DNA of 64,000 nucleotides from Austropuccinia psidii (GCA_023105745.1 JALGQZ010000018.1:13062273-13126272); one strand, 5' to 3'. Shown: positions 23,375 through 35,600, counted from the first letter of the stretch. Translations and numbers: made by a program. The notes: generated by a model from the sequence alone, not told the origin.

Positions 23375-24655
23375 ATCTTGACTGAAGTAATTGAGGATGT
23401 TTGTCTAATTTATTCTGCTTCCAAATTCATGTGAGTGGAGAGAGTCCTGATCTCACCCTGGAAACTGTGCTAATGTGACCTCGGATTCTGAATTTGGCTT
23501 CTTGAAACACCTACAATTACTTAACAGGAATTGGAAGTTTGAAGATTCTGACTCCTAATGGTATAATTATGATCAAAAATGTCTATCAATGCAAATACAT
23601 CAGGAGCATAATACTGTTTCTTGGGTGGTTAATAAAATAAGGTTATTTCCCTATATTTCAATTGATTTTCTTGTCTCTTATTTCTCCTTCTAGCATTTTA
23701 TTCACCACATCTCATGTAAAACATTGTTGGTACTTAGATAAGCTAGCTATGCAAGGCAAGACTATATTCAAAATTAGACTTTCTGGCATTAAGGCATGTC
23801 ATGAGAAACTAGGGAATGCTTCCAACAGTGTGGTGAAGCCTTTTCTGCAATGTTATGTCCCAAATGCCAAATCTTATTACTGGCAAGAGTTCTTCTGTGT
23901 GAGCTTTGCCTTTTCAAAGAGTGTGAGACATGGCAGCATCCTGGAAACTAATCTCTCTATCTTTTGGTATCTGAAATAGTCGGGCCTTTCAACAAAGATC
24001 TGTAGGGGAATCAGTTCCTCCTGACCCTTTGTGACAATGCTTCAACTTATACATTTACAACTGCCCTTAAGTCAAGGTCCAAGGTTCTGTGTAAGATCAT
24101 CTTCTTGATCAAATTCATTTTAAAAGCTTTATGAAAATATTCAGCAAGGCTAAATTATGATGATTTAGGCAAACTCGCAATGCAGTTGAGTGGCTTTGGA
24201 GCCTAATGGATACCTACCAAACCTTATTTCCCGAATTCCAATTCAGAAGCAAAAAGAGTCAATAGAGCTATGAGAAACATGGCCAGAAGTATGCTACAGT
24301 CAAGAAATCTGCTAACAATGTTCTGGAGCTTTGCATACTCCTGGGCTACACATTTACATAATTGTCTTCCCAAAAAACAGATTGCACCACCTACACCTAT
24401 GGAATGAATTTTTAACATTCAACTGGATCCTTCTCATCTTTTCCTGTTTGGAGAAAGAGCCATAGTCCATGTCCTACAGCAAAAGAGATCAAAAATAGAT
24501 GTGAGAGAAATGGATTGTGTGCTTCTGACTTACCAGAAATCAGGAAAAGGTTGGGCCTTCCTCAATTTTCCCTCTTGAAGAATCTTCACTTAAAACTCTG
24601 CCGCTTTTCCTTATTACCAACAGCTTTCAAATTTCCACTGACACAAAATAAGCCA
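23375..24655 (+). pseudogene. Copia protease tail, GAG-pre-integrase and integrase remnant
   Basis: After the family F LTR the copia sequence resumes. Near 23545-23640 the frame gives ILTPNGIIMIKNVYQCKYI, typical of the end of the copia protease region. In 23662-23979 (105 codons) it gives ACHEKLGNASNSVV and LQCYVPNAKSYYWQEFFC, matching the GAG-pre-integrase zinc segment. Then GPFNKDL-stop-GNQFLLTLCDN (about 23980-24035) is the start of the integrase core around its first Asp. NSEAKRVNRAMRNMARSML (about 24240-24300) is the region of the catalytic Glu, and FWSFAYSWATHLHNCLPKKQ follows. Integrase inserts the cDNA into the genome in live elements. Multiple stops and frameshifts are present. Confidence 0.65.
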
Positions 24656-24657
24656 AT

Positions 24658-25269
24658 GTGGCATTTATTCTCAACCACTTGAAACTGGGTGAAGTCGCAA
24701 CCAATTATATTCACCAAAAACAAGACAAGGAACTAGAAGCGCTTCCCCTGACCTCTGAAATTGACACTCCCTGTATCATTTGGAAGGCCCTGAGATCAGA
24801 TAAGTCATCAAAATATAAATCTGCAGCAGAGGCCAAATTCCAAAAATTTGAAGAAAGAGATGTGTGGGAGGCTGCGCAGCCAATAAAAAACATGAAGATT
24901 TTGGGGGAAAAGTTTGTCTTTGTCATGAAGAGGACAGAAAGTGGGGCCCTAGACAAACTCAAGGCCAGGTATGTTGCCGGAGGGTTCTCCCAAAGGCCAT
25001 GTATTGACTTTTCAGACGTGTATGCCCCAACTTCTAGCTGAAACTTTCTCCGACTAATCCTAGCCATGAAAGTAAATTTCAATCTCTATATGGAATTATT
25101 AAATGTCAGTTCCTCATATCTATACAGTCCTATTGAAGAAGATGTATTCGTGCATGCACCAATTGAACCCCAAACACACCTCACAGGCAAGTTGATGAAA
25201 TTGAAGAAAGCACTCTACAGGGAAAAAAAGCACCAAGATTTTGGCGGAAATACTCACAGCAGATCATGA
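24658..25269 (+). pseudogene. Copia reverse transcriptase fragment
   Basis: Two open segments (24658-25041 and 25066-25269) separated by an in-frame TGA. They read KYKSAAEAKFQKFEERDVWE, LGEKFVFVMKRTESGALDKL, KARYVAGGFSQRP-x-IDFSDVYAPTSS, then LRLILAMKVNFNLYMELLNV, YLYSPIEEDVFVHAP and GKLMKLKKALY. This is the N-terminal half of the copia-type reverse transcriptase (RVT_2). The first catalytic Asp of the LDV-x-x-A motif is lost (MELLNVSS). The Y-x-DD box further on was not found intact. The enzyme copies element RNA into cDNA in active relatives. Confidence 0.75.
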
Positions 25270-25639
25270 AGTCTTTGGGATTCTGCAGCAATGAGCTCGA
25301 ACCTTTGATCTATCTGTTCAAGACCTGAGGCCTATTTGTCATTGTGTGGGTTCATGTATATAATGGAATTGTGTTGTCAAACTCTGCTGAGGCACTGCAT
25401 TCTTTCAAAGAAACAATGAAGCTGGGATTCAAACTACATTGGTAAGAGCACGTTACTTAAATTTTGAGATTGAAAATTAACATGATTGACGGAAAATTGG
25501 CCATAAGTCAGCCCCTGATGACCAACAAATTACTAACCAACTACCACCAGCCAATACCGGATCAATGTACCACCCTCCACAATCAATAAATTATGAAAAA
25601 TGAGGGACAAGAAGTTGATCAGAATCTCTTTCAGTTGGT

Positions 25640-26319
25640 ATTGGGTTCACTGGTGTAGATTTTATTAGGCTTGAGGCCAGAGATTACATTTGCAGTAAAC
25701 TTCCTAGGTAGATTTTTCTTGAATCCTGGGGTGCAACACTGGGAGGCCCTAGACAGCTTAATGGGTTATCTCAGGAGGAACTCCCACTAGCCTTTAGTAT
25801 ACTATTGAAAAGGTCAACAAATATCACTATGTACTGATGAAAGCTGGGGGTGAGCAAAAACAAAGCACCTCAGTGTTTATGGTGAAAGCACTTTGAAATA
25901 TCATTCCCTGGGGCTCAAGGAATATAAATATTTTAGCAATTCTAACTATTGAATCCATGTATTTGGCACTGGTGGAAGGTACACAGCTACTATCCTAACT
26001 TTGGTTGGTAGCTGAACCTGTTTTATCCAGACTTCCCCTGGAAATTCACTGTGACAACAAGGCTGCAATTATGATTGCAGAATACAATCTCTCCAGGAAA
26101 AGGACTAAGTATCTTGACAGGGAATTTTACTTTGTCAATCATTCTGTACAACAATTCAATGTGAGGTCTCAATGGAAACCAATTACAATGCAGTTTGCAG
26201 ATGTATTGACCAAAGCCCTGGGTAGTGTCAAGATGGTGAAGGCACGACAAGCACTGAACTTGGAAAAATCTAGTATAACCTTGGTAGGGGATGTAATAAG
26301 CCCAATAGATAAAACCTAA
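25640..26319 (+). pseudogene. Copia RNase H / C-terminal fragment
   Basis: Around 25665-25790 the frames give LRPEITFAVNFLGRF and HWEALDSLMGYLRR, the copia segment between reverse transcriptase and RNase H. The clear open frame 26005-26319 carries IHCDNKAAIMIAEYNLSRKR, TKYLDREFYFVNHSV and FADVLTKALG, the end of RNase H and the C-terminal tail, then stops 22 bases before the 3' LTR repeat. RNase H removes the RNA strand during cDNA synthesis. Earlier parts are broken by frame changes. Confidence 0.7.
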
Positions 26320-26466
26320 CAAGATTATACTCCTTCCCGGTCTGCCGTGCAGTTGATTTGTAAATACTTTATCAATTGTACAATACCACCTCCCTCCACT
26401 TTTGGTAACCAAATTGGATTGGGAAAAGGACAGATAGATGTCATATCATAACTTCCTTATCTTACA
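26292..26466 (+). repeat. Copia right (3') LTR
   Basis: Partner of 20281-20464. The core from 26317 (TAACAAGATTATACTCC) to CCTTATCTTACA aligns over 150 bases. The purine-rich tract immediately left supports the boundary TG at 26292. Confidence 0.6.
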
Positions 26467-26978
26467 CGCACCACCTGATACTCAATACAGGTCATTCGAC
26501 TCAGCTTCAGAGGTCCAAGTGCAAATATTATTCAAAATACAGATTATATGTCCCAAAAATGTCATTAAATTACCACCAAACCTTATTTCACAATACAGTT
26601 CAGATGATAAAAAATTCAGGTTAGGGACTTGAAAAATCTTAAGTCCCCTTTTTTGGAAACTGCTATGGAGGACCCAGAAAATTAGAGGACATCTATTCCC
26701 CTTTCTTTAATTTCTTCCCCATAATGTAAATGAGTTTTAATCAACAGAAACATAACTTCATAAAACTTTTTTTGAGGAACATCCTTTCATCCAAATTATC
26801 AAATATTAGTTCTTTGTTTTTCTTGTGGAATTCTTCTAAGTGTCAGATTATTAAGTTTACCAAATAAAAGAGAATTCATCATTTCGATTTTTGAATTAAT
26901 TATCAAAAAAAAGAAATAATCAACAAAGAATTCTTAAATCTTATTAGATAATATCAGTAGTAAATTCTTATAGTCATC

Positions 26979-27173
26979 ATGGGCAAAGGTGCTAAACCTG
27001 AGCGCAGTTGCTTCATTTGGAAGGCGGCTTGGAACCAGAAGATTCTGAGCTTGGACTCTTTCTTGAAACAAGTTTCAACCCAGAATCTTAATATTTGTTT
27101 CTATTACAACATCTTCCAATACACTGGAATATTACAGAATTTTCATGTTTCCTTTCTCTTCTCTATGTATTAA
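26979..27173 (+). CDS. Short open frame with a coding-like start, unrecognised
   Basis: A true ATG opens 64 codons. The first ~30 (MGKGAKPERSCFIWKAAWNQ...) use more GC-rich codons than the surroundings, while the remainder (FYYNIFQYTG...) is AT-driven. This could be a truncated exon of a host or transposon gene. It stops 11 bases before the element B insertion, so the rest may have been displaced, but no continuation is obvious after 48290. I do not recognise it. Confidence 0.15.
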   Translation: MGKGAKPERSCFIWKAAWNQKILSLDSFLKQVSTQNLNICFYYNIFQYTGILQNFHVSFLFSMY

Positions 27174-27184
27174 TAAAGTATAAG

Positions 27185-29297
27185 TGTAAGGTTTGTCTAT
27201 GAAACTCTTGATAATAGTAACAATATCAAGAGTACTATGACTGTCCTCAGTAGAAAAATATAATATAATAAAATATCATAACCACAAATTTAAATATAAT
27301 TATTAAAAATAATTATATATAAAAAAATAAATTTAATTATTATTATAAAAATATAATAATTATAATAAATTATAATTATTCTATTATTGTTATAGTCACT
27401 GACAGTTATAACAATAGGAAGTGTAAAGCTCTTAATGAGACAATTACACGTGGAAAATAAGAATATTAACCACTTATAAATAATATAAAAATTATTTATA
27501 AAAAGGATTAAACACACACTGTGCAGAAATAATTCTTTCATAATAAAAATTCTATATAAAAAAACTAATACTAGATAAAAAAGATATAGAACTTTAGAGA
27601 AAACTTACTTATAGTATTTATTTAATACAACAAGTCAAACAACAACAGTTATTATATTAAATACTAATTATAAGTTAAAAACACGCCAAAAATCAATATT
27701 TTTAAAGATAGAACAACTTTTTATAATAAAAATTATGATTAAAGAGTTTTTAAGATGAATTTGTGGATTTTAAAAGATATTTAAGATGATAATTTTATAA
27801 TATAAAATATATTATTGATGATTACAACAATAATCTGAATTCTATGATTTCAATTCTTTAATTTACAATTAATAAAGAATAAAATAACTTAAGAATTACT
27901 TTAATAATAAGATTTTTATAAATAATAAAACTTTACCTGTTTAAATGTCTAATATGATTGGATTTGATAATGAATGATGGACAAAAACAGTGATGAAAAG
28001 ACTCTTTTTATGTCTTCAGAGCAGCTATCATGATTCATAATGAATACAGAGGGCGTGCTCAGGTCAAAACTGAAAAACCATGCTTAAAAATAAGGTTCTT
28101 AACTTAAGGTAACTTATTTTTAATTCCAATGTAAAGTTACCAGTGTTATTCTTAACTCCATGTAACTTTAATCCTCATTTAAGTGGATTATTTTAAGTTT
28201 TTAATATAAATAAACTTATGTATATTAAAGTTCATCACATGAACAACTTAAAAATAAAGTTTCAAGCAGAAATCTTTTAAACTCAATTTTTAATTAATTT
28301 TTAAAGAAATCATAATTTTCTTTGAGCTTAATTAAAAGAGTAAATTTCCAGGCTAATTATCTTGGAAATTTATTTATAAAAGATACTTAAAATTTAATTT
28401 ATATGTAGATAATATTAAATTCTAAGTTGTGTGAAATTTTCAAGTAAATCCATTAAGAATTGGATTTTTAATGAATTTTTGAAGTTATTGCTATTTTTCC
28501 ACGTAAAATAGCAATACACACCAAACCTTAGCTTTTGATAAGGTTTCAATGATTGTAACCTTAAACTTTTAAGCTTAATTAAAGTTTTTAAGCTTGATTA
28601 AGCTTTGACAGTTCTTAAAACCTTGATTTCAAGCCTGCATATTGGGATTTACCCTTTGGAAGCTTGAAATTCCTGTCCAAATTGGGATAAAACCAGTTTA
28701 AACCTTAAGGTTGGATCAAAGTCTAATCTTAAAGTTTAAATAAGGTTGAAAATCCTCCAATACAGGTGGACAACCTTAATTGAATCTTTGCAGATCCAAA
28801 AAGTTGGGTACCCCAGCTCTATTTGGTCTTTTTCCTTTGTCCCACCTTTTTGCGTGGATTTTGCCCTTTTATTTATTTAAAGCCATACTATGGCCTTAAA
28901 CCCTTTTAAATTGAGCTCGCGCAGGATTTACATTCTGTATGGAAAATCCTTAGCCAATTCAGTAAATATACACCACACCTCAATTTTAACTAAAATTTTG
29001 GTAAGTTTGCATTAACCTTATGCAACTTTAAATTTAAGCTTATTTAAGCTTAAATTTAACAATTTTAAAAAAAAAGTTAAAAATGTTACATTGGTACTGT
29101 GAGATTCTTAAATCTCCTAATAACACAAGAAATGAGTGTTTTTGGGTATAACACCTTATGGATGTACCCTAGGTCATTTTTGGTGTAGAATCCAAAAATG
29201 ACATAATATTTATAGCTTTGTTTATCCAAAAAAAATTTATACTTATTTTTTGTTATTTTTTTTTAATTCAACTAAAAAGTCTGTTTAAGACAAAATT
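27185..29297 (-). repeat. Family B 3' LTR, main part
   Basis: Starts TGTAAGGTTTGTC on +. Aligns with 46069 onward. Interrupted after 2113 bases by element A and completed at 39396-39461. Open frame 27290-27541 on - (Ile/Tyr/Asn/Phe-rich) recurs in the other LTR at 46174-46449 but is simply AT-rich sequence. A perfect 11 bp stem (GTCATTTTTGG / CCAAAAATGAC) lies at 29173-29202. Confidence 0.95.
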
Positions 29298-31135
29298 TGT
29301 AAGGTGTGGATATGAAACTTTGATTAAAAATCAAGTACTTTTCCTGTCCTCAAAATTTGTATAAGGTAAAATTCAGTTAAAAATAGTATGAAATATTATT
29401 TTTAAGAGAAAACACGCCAATTTTATTGTTTATAACTTTATTAGTATAAAAAAATAATATTATAAAAATTTATTGTTTTACCAACAATAAAAATTTATCC
29501 AAAAAATACTCTACAAGAGATATTTTAAGGCTACAAAAGAAATTTCTTCAAGAGCAATTTCAATTGGAATTAATTGAGCAAAGGACTGCAAGCAATTAAT
29601 TAAAGAACAAAGTCTTTAAAAAGAATATTAAAGAGAAAACACGCCCAAAAGTGACCAGAGTGAATTTGGAAACAAAGTGACAAAGTTAACAGTGATGAAA
29701 GATGCTTTAATTCACTTATGGGGTGGTTCAGGGGTAAAAATGATTATAAGAGTTACAAACAATGATTATAATGATTTTTTCACGTGGTTAACATGATTAA
29801 AATGATTAAAAAGTGGTGGTTGGAATCTTTGATTGATTGGTTTAACAGTTTTAAACTAATTAATAAAAGGAAAAGATTCTAACATGAAGAGAAAAGTGGG
29901 GCAAAGAAGACATTCTTTTATAGCCATCAATTCTCTTACTCTAAAAGTAAAATTTACTCTTGTCAGTCGTGAAAAACAGTCTGACAACAGAAAAGCCAAT
30001 TATGGCATCATTGAACCCTGATTTAGACCAAAAAGGGCTGGTTTAAGCCATTTTTAGCCATTTTTAGCCATTTTAGACCCTTAAATCAGCCATTACTATA
30101 GCAATACCAGGCCTAGAGCCTTCAAAACACGTCAGAATGTGTGTCAGAGTCGTAGAAACCAGTTAAAACTGTTTTTACTCTGATGGTTTTATCTTAAGGG
30201 TAGTTTTACCCTCTTGGCAACAGCTAAAACTACCCCAGTTGGTATCAAAACCTCATCATCAATTGAGTCCACAGACCCTGTAACTCAATTCCAGGCCAAA
30301 AGTGATGAACTTTTGCGTGAATTTTGACATCCCACGCCTGTCAGCAAGAATTTTGGGGGTCTAGCTCCCCCTTAGAGCTGGAGTTCCTTTTCCCCCCCAA
30401 ATTTAATCTTTCCAATTTATTTTTCCTTTAATTCCTCATCATGTATTATACTTATAATTTACACATGTAATTCAATTCAATTGTACAGTACAATACAGTA
30501 ATAATTGACACCTCATATGTAAATCAAAGTTCACTTATGTAATACATGCGCACATTTTGACATTTCAATTGAATTCAATTGAAAATACTTTAATTCCTCA
30601 TAACTTCTAAACTAAACACAACACCTCAATTTTAACACAAAAATTGATGGTTAACACCACATGTGGTGTGAATTAAATTAAGGTTTTGAGGATTTTCACT
30701 TTTTGTATTGAAAATACTAAAAACTTAATTTAAGCTTATTTAGAGTTGAGTTACAAAAATTTCACTCAGAGGTGACCCCACCTGATTTTTTATGAGGAAT
30801 CCAATGGTGAAATAAAATTTATATGTTTATTTATTGGATAAAAAGTTATAATAAATTTTATTTAACTTTTTTCCAAATTTATTTATTTTTTCACAATTTT
30901 GTTAAAATTTCATTTTTACTTAAATTTTTCAAGTATAAATGTAATTTTATATTTACAAAATTTAAAGTAATTTTATTTTTAAATTATAATTAATTTTTTA
31001 TTTTTAATATAATTTTATATTTATATTTTTTATTTTTATTTTAATAATATAAATAAATTTATTTTATTTATATTAATATGTTATTTTTTATATTTGTGGT
31101 CTTTTGGGTATATGAAATTACCTCTAAGGCTCACA
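29298..31135 (-). repeat. Family A 3' LTR
   Basis: On - it starts TGTGAGCCTTAGAGG and ends CCTTACA. Near-identical to 37558-39395. Contains three tandem AGCCATTTTT units around 30045-30075. Confidence 0.97.
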
Positions 31136-31150
31136 TTCCCTCCCCCTAAA
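31136..31150 (-). promoter_or_regulatory. Polypurine tract of element A
   Basis: On -: TTTTAGGGGGAGGGAA, directly followed by the LTR start TGTGAG. A purine run at this place primes plus-strand DNA synthesis in LTR retrotransposons. Confidence 0.8.
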
Positions 31151-31158
31151 AAAGAATA

Positions 31159-32607
31159 TTACTTTGTAATATTGGTGTTTCTAGTGTGTCTGAATCTCCT
31201 CAGGAGTTTGGTGGCTTCTGGTAGATCTTTCTCTCCTAACCATTCATCTTCACAAGTTGGGTCACTGTACCTAACAAGGTATTCCCTTACTTTCTTGGTT
31301 CTTAATTTCCTTTCTTTAAGAACTTTGGTTATTTTCTTAGTACCAGATGTCTCAATAGGAGGTATAACTTGGGGAATCTTATTCCTCAAGGGAAATTTCT
31401 CAGCATCACTAGATTTGTATGGCTTTATCAAGCTTACTGGAAATGTAGGGTGCTTATTGCTAAGTTCTTCAGATAACTCTACTTCAACAGCATTTTCTAC
31501 ATGGAGGGCCTTAATCACAAAAGGTCCTGCAAAGGAGTCTTTTAACTTTTTACATCCTTTGATGTTATTGAAGTTAGTGGTGGATACAAGAACTAGGTCC
31601 CCCACTTTGAAATCTGGAGTTGCATGAGATTTATCCCATTTGTCTTTAGCATATGCAAAAGAGTCCTCCATGCATCTCATTGCATGCTTTCTAGCTTTGT
31701 CTAGCATTCCTTTGAAGCTAGCAGCTGTGGGATGTATTTCAATTAAGTCTTTCCTCAAGGAGTCTTGGGGTAACTTGGGGTTCCATCCTTTTTCTAGAAC
31801 AGCAGGAGTCTGATTGGTACTAGCATGGATTGATGTTTTATATGCTAATTCCAGTGCTGGTAACAGAGTACACCAATCATGGGTAAATCCATCACAATCT
31901 TTGAATTCAAGGCCATATGCACAAAATCTTCTCACCATGTCCTCTAAGGTTTGGATCATTCTTTCAGCCAGGCCATCAGTTTGTGGGTGGTAGGCTGTAG
32001 AGAAAGACAGTTTAGTGCCAAATAATTGGTGAAGATTTGTCCATAGTGCTGAAGTGAATTTGGGATCTCTATCACTGATGATATTTGTAAATATCCCAGT
32101 CCATGACACTACTCTATTCCATATCAGAAGAGCTGTATCCATGGCTGTATCATCTTTGTGACATGGTAAAAAGATTGGAGTTTTACTGAATCTGTCCACA
32201 ATTACTAGGCAAGCATTATAGCTCCTGTCACCTCCTGGTGGTAGGCCAGTTACCCAATCCATATGGACAATTTCCCAAGGTCTGTTTGGTTCTTGGATTT
32301 TCATCATATTTCCAAGTCTTTTGCCAGTGGATTTATTTGCCTTTTGGCATCTGTCACAGGTTTTGCAATATTCTGCAACATCTTTTTGCCACATTGGCCA
32401 CCATATGCAGGTCTTCACTTTCTCTCTTGTTCTGTCTTCAGAAAGATGTCCTGAAAAGGGACTATCATGGCATTCTTTCAGTACAAGATTGATTAATGAC
32501 CTGTCTACAACTGTCATGACACATGTGTGCTTGGTTCTGTGGTAAATTATACCATCCAGTAGGTGAAATCTTCCTTCATTATAAGATTTTCTCCATACTT
32601 CATCCAA
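31159..32607 (-). CDS. Element A integrase with chromodomain (downstream of an in-frame stop)
   Basis: Continuation of the polyprotein in the same frame after a TAA at 32683-32685. The open frame runs from 32682, and 482 residues follow the first possible non-ATG start. Zinc-binding HHCC: H47, H54, C84, C87 (CHDSPFSGHLS ... CKTCDRC). Catalytic triad D117 (HMDWVTG), D179 (ISDRDPKF), E215 (LAERMIQTLED). The C-terminal GPF/Y-type module (FAGPFVIKAL) is followed near residues 415-470 by a chromodomain-like EYLVRYSDP...DEWLGE...LLRRFR. It joins cDNA to host DNA, and the chromodomain probably steers insertion to particular chromatin. It ends at TAA 31159, just before the polypurine tract. Element B has Tyr (TAC) where A has TAA, so the stop looks like a point mutation. 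Confidence 0.9.
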   Translation of the reverse strand: MDEVWRKSYNEGRFHLLDGIIYHRTKHTCVMTVVDRSLINLVLKECHDSPFSGHLSEDRTREKVKTCIWWPMWQKDVAEYCKTCDRCQKANKSTGKRLGNMMKIQEPNRPWEIVHMDWVTGLPPGGDRSYNACLVIVDRFSKTPIFLPCHKDDTAMDTALLIWNRVVSWTGIFTNIISDRDPKFTSALWTNLHQLFGTKLSFSTAYHPQTDGLAERMIQTLEDMVRRFCAYGLEFKDCDGFTHDWCTLLPALELAYKTSIHASTNQTPAVLEKGWNPKLPQDSLRKDLIEIHPTAASFKGMLDKARKHAMRCMEDSFAYAKDKWDKSHATPDFKVGDLVLVSTTNFNNIKGCKKLKDSFAGPFVIKALHVENAVEVELSEELSNKHPTFPVSLIKPYKSSDAEKFPLRNKIPQVIPPIETSGTKKITKVLKERKLRTKKVREYLVRYSDPTCEDEWLGEKDLPEATKLLRRFRHTRNTNITK

Positions 32608-32682
32608 GGCATGTATTAGAGAGTTGTCTTTACAGTCTTTGTTAAGTAATTGGCATAAGATGCTACAATTCTTATCTTGAGT

Positions 32683-35600
32683 TTAAGTATTTCTGACTTC
32701 TTCAAAGAAGGTGGTGTTCAAGTCTGTAACACTTATTCCTTCTATTGGAATTTGTGGTGAAGCTTCTTCTGGAACATAAGCAGGATTATCAATGTTATTT
32801 GGTAATGGCCATCTGCTTAGTCCATCTGCATTCTTATGAATATTCCCATCCTTATGAACAATAGTCATATTGCCTCTGTATTCTTGTATGGCTATTTGCC
32901 ATCTGAGCATGTGTCTGTTAGGTGTTTTCATGTTCAAAAGTGATTTCACAGCTGTACAATCTGTTATTACTTCAAAAACACATCCCTCTAAGAAATAGTT
33001 CAATTTCTCCAAGGCCCAGACAAGGCATAGACATTCCATTTGACTTGCTCCATATCTGGCTTCAGTTGGTTTGATTTGTCTGGATATGAAACATATTGGT
33101 CCTTCTACAGGTTTGTCATTTATGATCTGAACTTGGTGAAGTGCAGCACCTAGTCCATCCCCTGATGCATCAATATACAGTTTGAAAGGCAATTTAAAGT
33201 CTGGCATCAGTAAGAGTGGAGCAGTGGTCAATGCTTCTCTTAGAGACTCAAAAGCTTTGACTCTGTCAACAGTCATCTCAAATACTGTGTCTTTGTCACA
33301 CAACTTATAAAGTGGTCTTGCTATGGATGCAAAGTCTTTAATGTGTTGCCTGTAATATCCTGCAAAACCCAAGAATGACTGAATTTCCTTCTTATTCTGA
33401 GGCATGGGTTTTAACAATACTGCTGCAACTTTGTTTTTATCAATTCCAAGGGACAAACCAGATACAACATGTCCTAGTGCCTTAAGTTCTTTAAATCCAA
33501 AATGACATTTCTTCAAGGAGATTTTCATGTTTACTGATTGGATTTTTGTCAAAACTCTTGATAATCTGTACATGTGCTCCTCCCAAGTCTTTGAACAGAT
33601 AATAATGTCATCAATGTAAATGATTAACCATCCCTCTGAGAGTTCTTCAGGGAAGATTTCATTCATCATTCTTTGGAAGTGTGAAGGTGCATTTTTGATA
33701 CCAAAGGGCATCCTTAAGTATTCATACACTCCACAATGAACAATAATTCTCAAGTATTTTCTTGCTCTTGGTGTTACCACATTTTGATGGAATCCTTTAA
33801 GGGCATCCATAGTGGTTATATACACTGCTTGAGATATTTGAGTAAGGGCAATTTGGATTTTTGGTATTGGGTATCTGTCTGGAACAGTGTAAGTGTTCAG
33901 AGCTCTAAAGTCCCCAACCATTCTGGATTTTCCATTATGCCACGCCACTATGACTGGTGTAGTTATTTCTACTTCCTCATTGTGGCCTACTTTTCTTATT
34001 ACACCAAGGTCTAGAAGTTCTTTGATATGAATTTCTAGAGCTTCTCTTGATTTTGGACTTGCTGGATAAGCAGGTCTTCTTAAGAGTGGTGGATAAGGTC
34101 TCTCAATGTTAAGAATGATGTCAACTTCATGACCAATAATTGCTCCCAGAGGTTCTTTGTCTGTAGCAAATGCTCCTTTGTGGTCATACAAAAGGGAAGA
34201 AAGTTCATTTTCTTGCTTATCAGTCAGATGAAGGCTTATCTCAGCCTCATTTGACTGTTCAGACTTGAATTTTTCTAACTCTAAGTTGACTGGTGATACT
34301 TTGTTTACTGTAATTTGTCTTTTAAATGGTAAAAAGGCAAATTTCTGGCGCTTATTGTCCCCAATTGTAAAGTATCTGTCTTTGTTATTATGTAAATCTA
34401 TCCCATACATGATCAAATAGTCATTTCCCAATATAAAATGGGTACTAGAGCAATTTTCCATAACAACAAATTCAACTGTGATCCTTAAATTCCCATTTAT
34501 GTGTGGGAATATGACATTGGTCTCAAAGATTCCTAATGCTTTCATTGGGTTACTTGCACTGTTGAATTTTATACCATCAATTGGTGACAATTGGTCTTCA
34601 AAATTTGGTACACAAGTCTTAAGAAAAGATTTTCCAACACAAGAGCAGAAGGCTCCTGGGTCAAGCAAAAGTTTGGTGGGTTTGTTGTTAATTACCACTT
34701 CTGTTATACAGGAGTTACCAGCTGTATAACCTTTTCCTCTGTTTGGTTTTGTCTTCATAAGTTGTGCATCTTGAACTTTTGATAAATCAACTTGACCATT
34801 GCTCAATTGTGGTAAGTGGGAATATGATTCCATGATGTCAAAAGTGGCATTGATATTTTCTATATCTTTTGAAGATTCAGAGAATATGGATGACTTATCA
34901 TCTGAATTGTCTTCAATTATGTCTTCTTTTTCAACATCTGGTTCTTTTTCAATGTCAATTTCATTGATTTTCCCCCTTTTTGGACATGTATTGGCTAAAT
35001 GGGTGGTGCTTTGGCAAATGTGGCATTTTCTGACTGTATCTGCAGATTTATATTTAATATTACTAGAATTTTCTTTGGGGTTTTTGTCCACAGAATCTTT
35101 CCAAGGTGTATTAAACCTTGTTTTAAGATTCACCCTACTAGAACCAATTTTGGTTCTGGTGGTTACTTCCTCTAGTATATTGATAATATCCTCTGCTGAA
35201 GATTGTTCAGTAGTCCTGCTTTTGACAGCATGCTCTAAGTCACCTCCACATTGTCTCAGAATTTTTCTATGGATCATAAATTCTGACATGTCAGGATATA
35301 ATGCTGTTAATCTGTCCTTTTGTTGGCAAAACCATGGTAAAGCTTTGTCTTTATCAGCATTAAATTTGGCAGATTCAAAGGCTGTTTCAACTTTAAACCT
35401 CCAAGCATCATTTGCCCATTTGTTGATGATTTGGGTTTTCCACCAAGTCCAACTCTGGTGTCCATGTGCTTGTCTTATTTTGATGTACCATCTGTGAGCT
35501 GATCTGGTAAACAAGGTGTTAAACCTGGCTGTTACCAATCTGTCTGGTAATTCAAAATCCTCTTTGATCATGTCAATACCTCTAATGAATTCCATATGGT

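Larger units (their letters stand above)
20281..26466 (+). mobile_element. Decayed Ty1/copia LTR retrotransposon, split by a family F solo LTR
   Basis: Two short, diverged LTRs (about 20281-20464 and 26292-26466) flank, in order on +, gag with a zinc knuckle, protease, GAG-pre-integrase, integrase core, reverse transcriptase and RNase H. This is the copia order with integrase before reverse transcriptase. A purine-rich tract GGTAGGGGATG at 26283-26293 sits at the 3' LTR, as expected for plus-strand priming. GGTTAACAGCC directly after the left LTR (20465-20475) could be a weak primer binding site. No target duplication is visible, and the LTRs differ by roughly a quarter of positions, so the insertion is old. 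A family F LTR is inserted between gag and protease at 21713. Confidence 0.85.

Noticed and set aside
24711..25082. 123-codon open frame on - in the copia element
   Set aside because: Antisense to a clear reverse transcriptase segment.
27290..27541. Hydrophobic open frame in the B LTR (also at 46174-46449)
   Set aside because: Repeated because the LTR is repeated. Composition is explained by AT-rich sequence, and the shared part has no ATG-led coding signature.
31094..31627. 177-codon open frame on + across the element A integrase end
   Set aside because: Antisense to integrase and runs into the LTR; no motif.
34799..35497. 232-codon open frame on + inside element A
   Set aside because: Antisense shadow of the gag region. 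The - strand frame has zinc knuckle and capsid motifs; this one has none.
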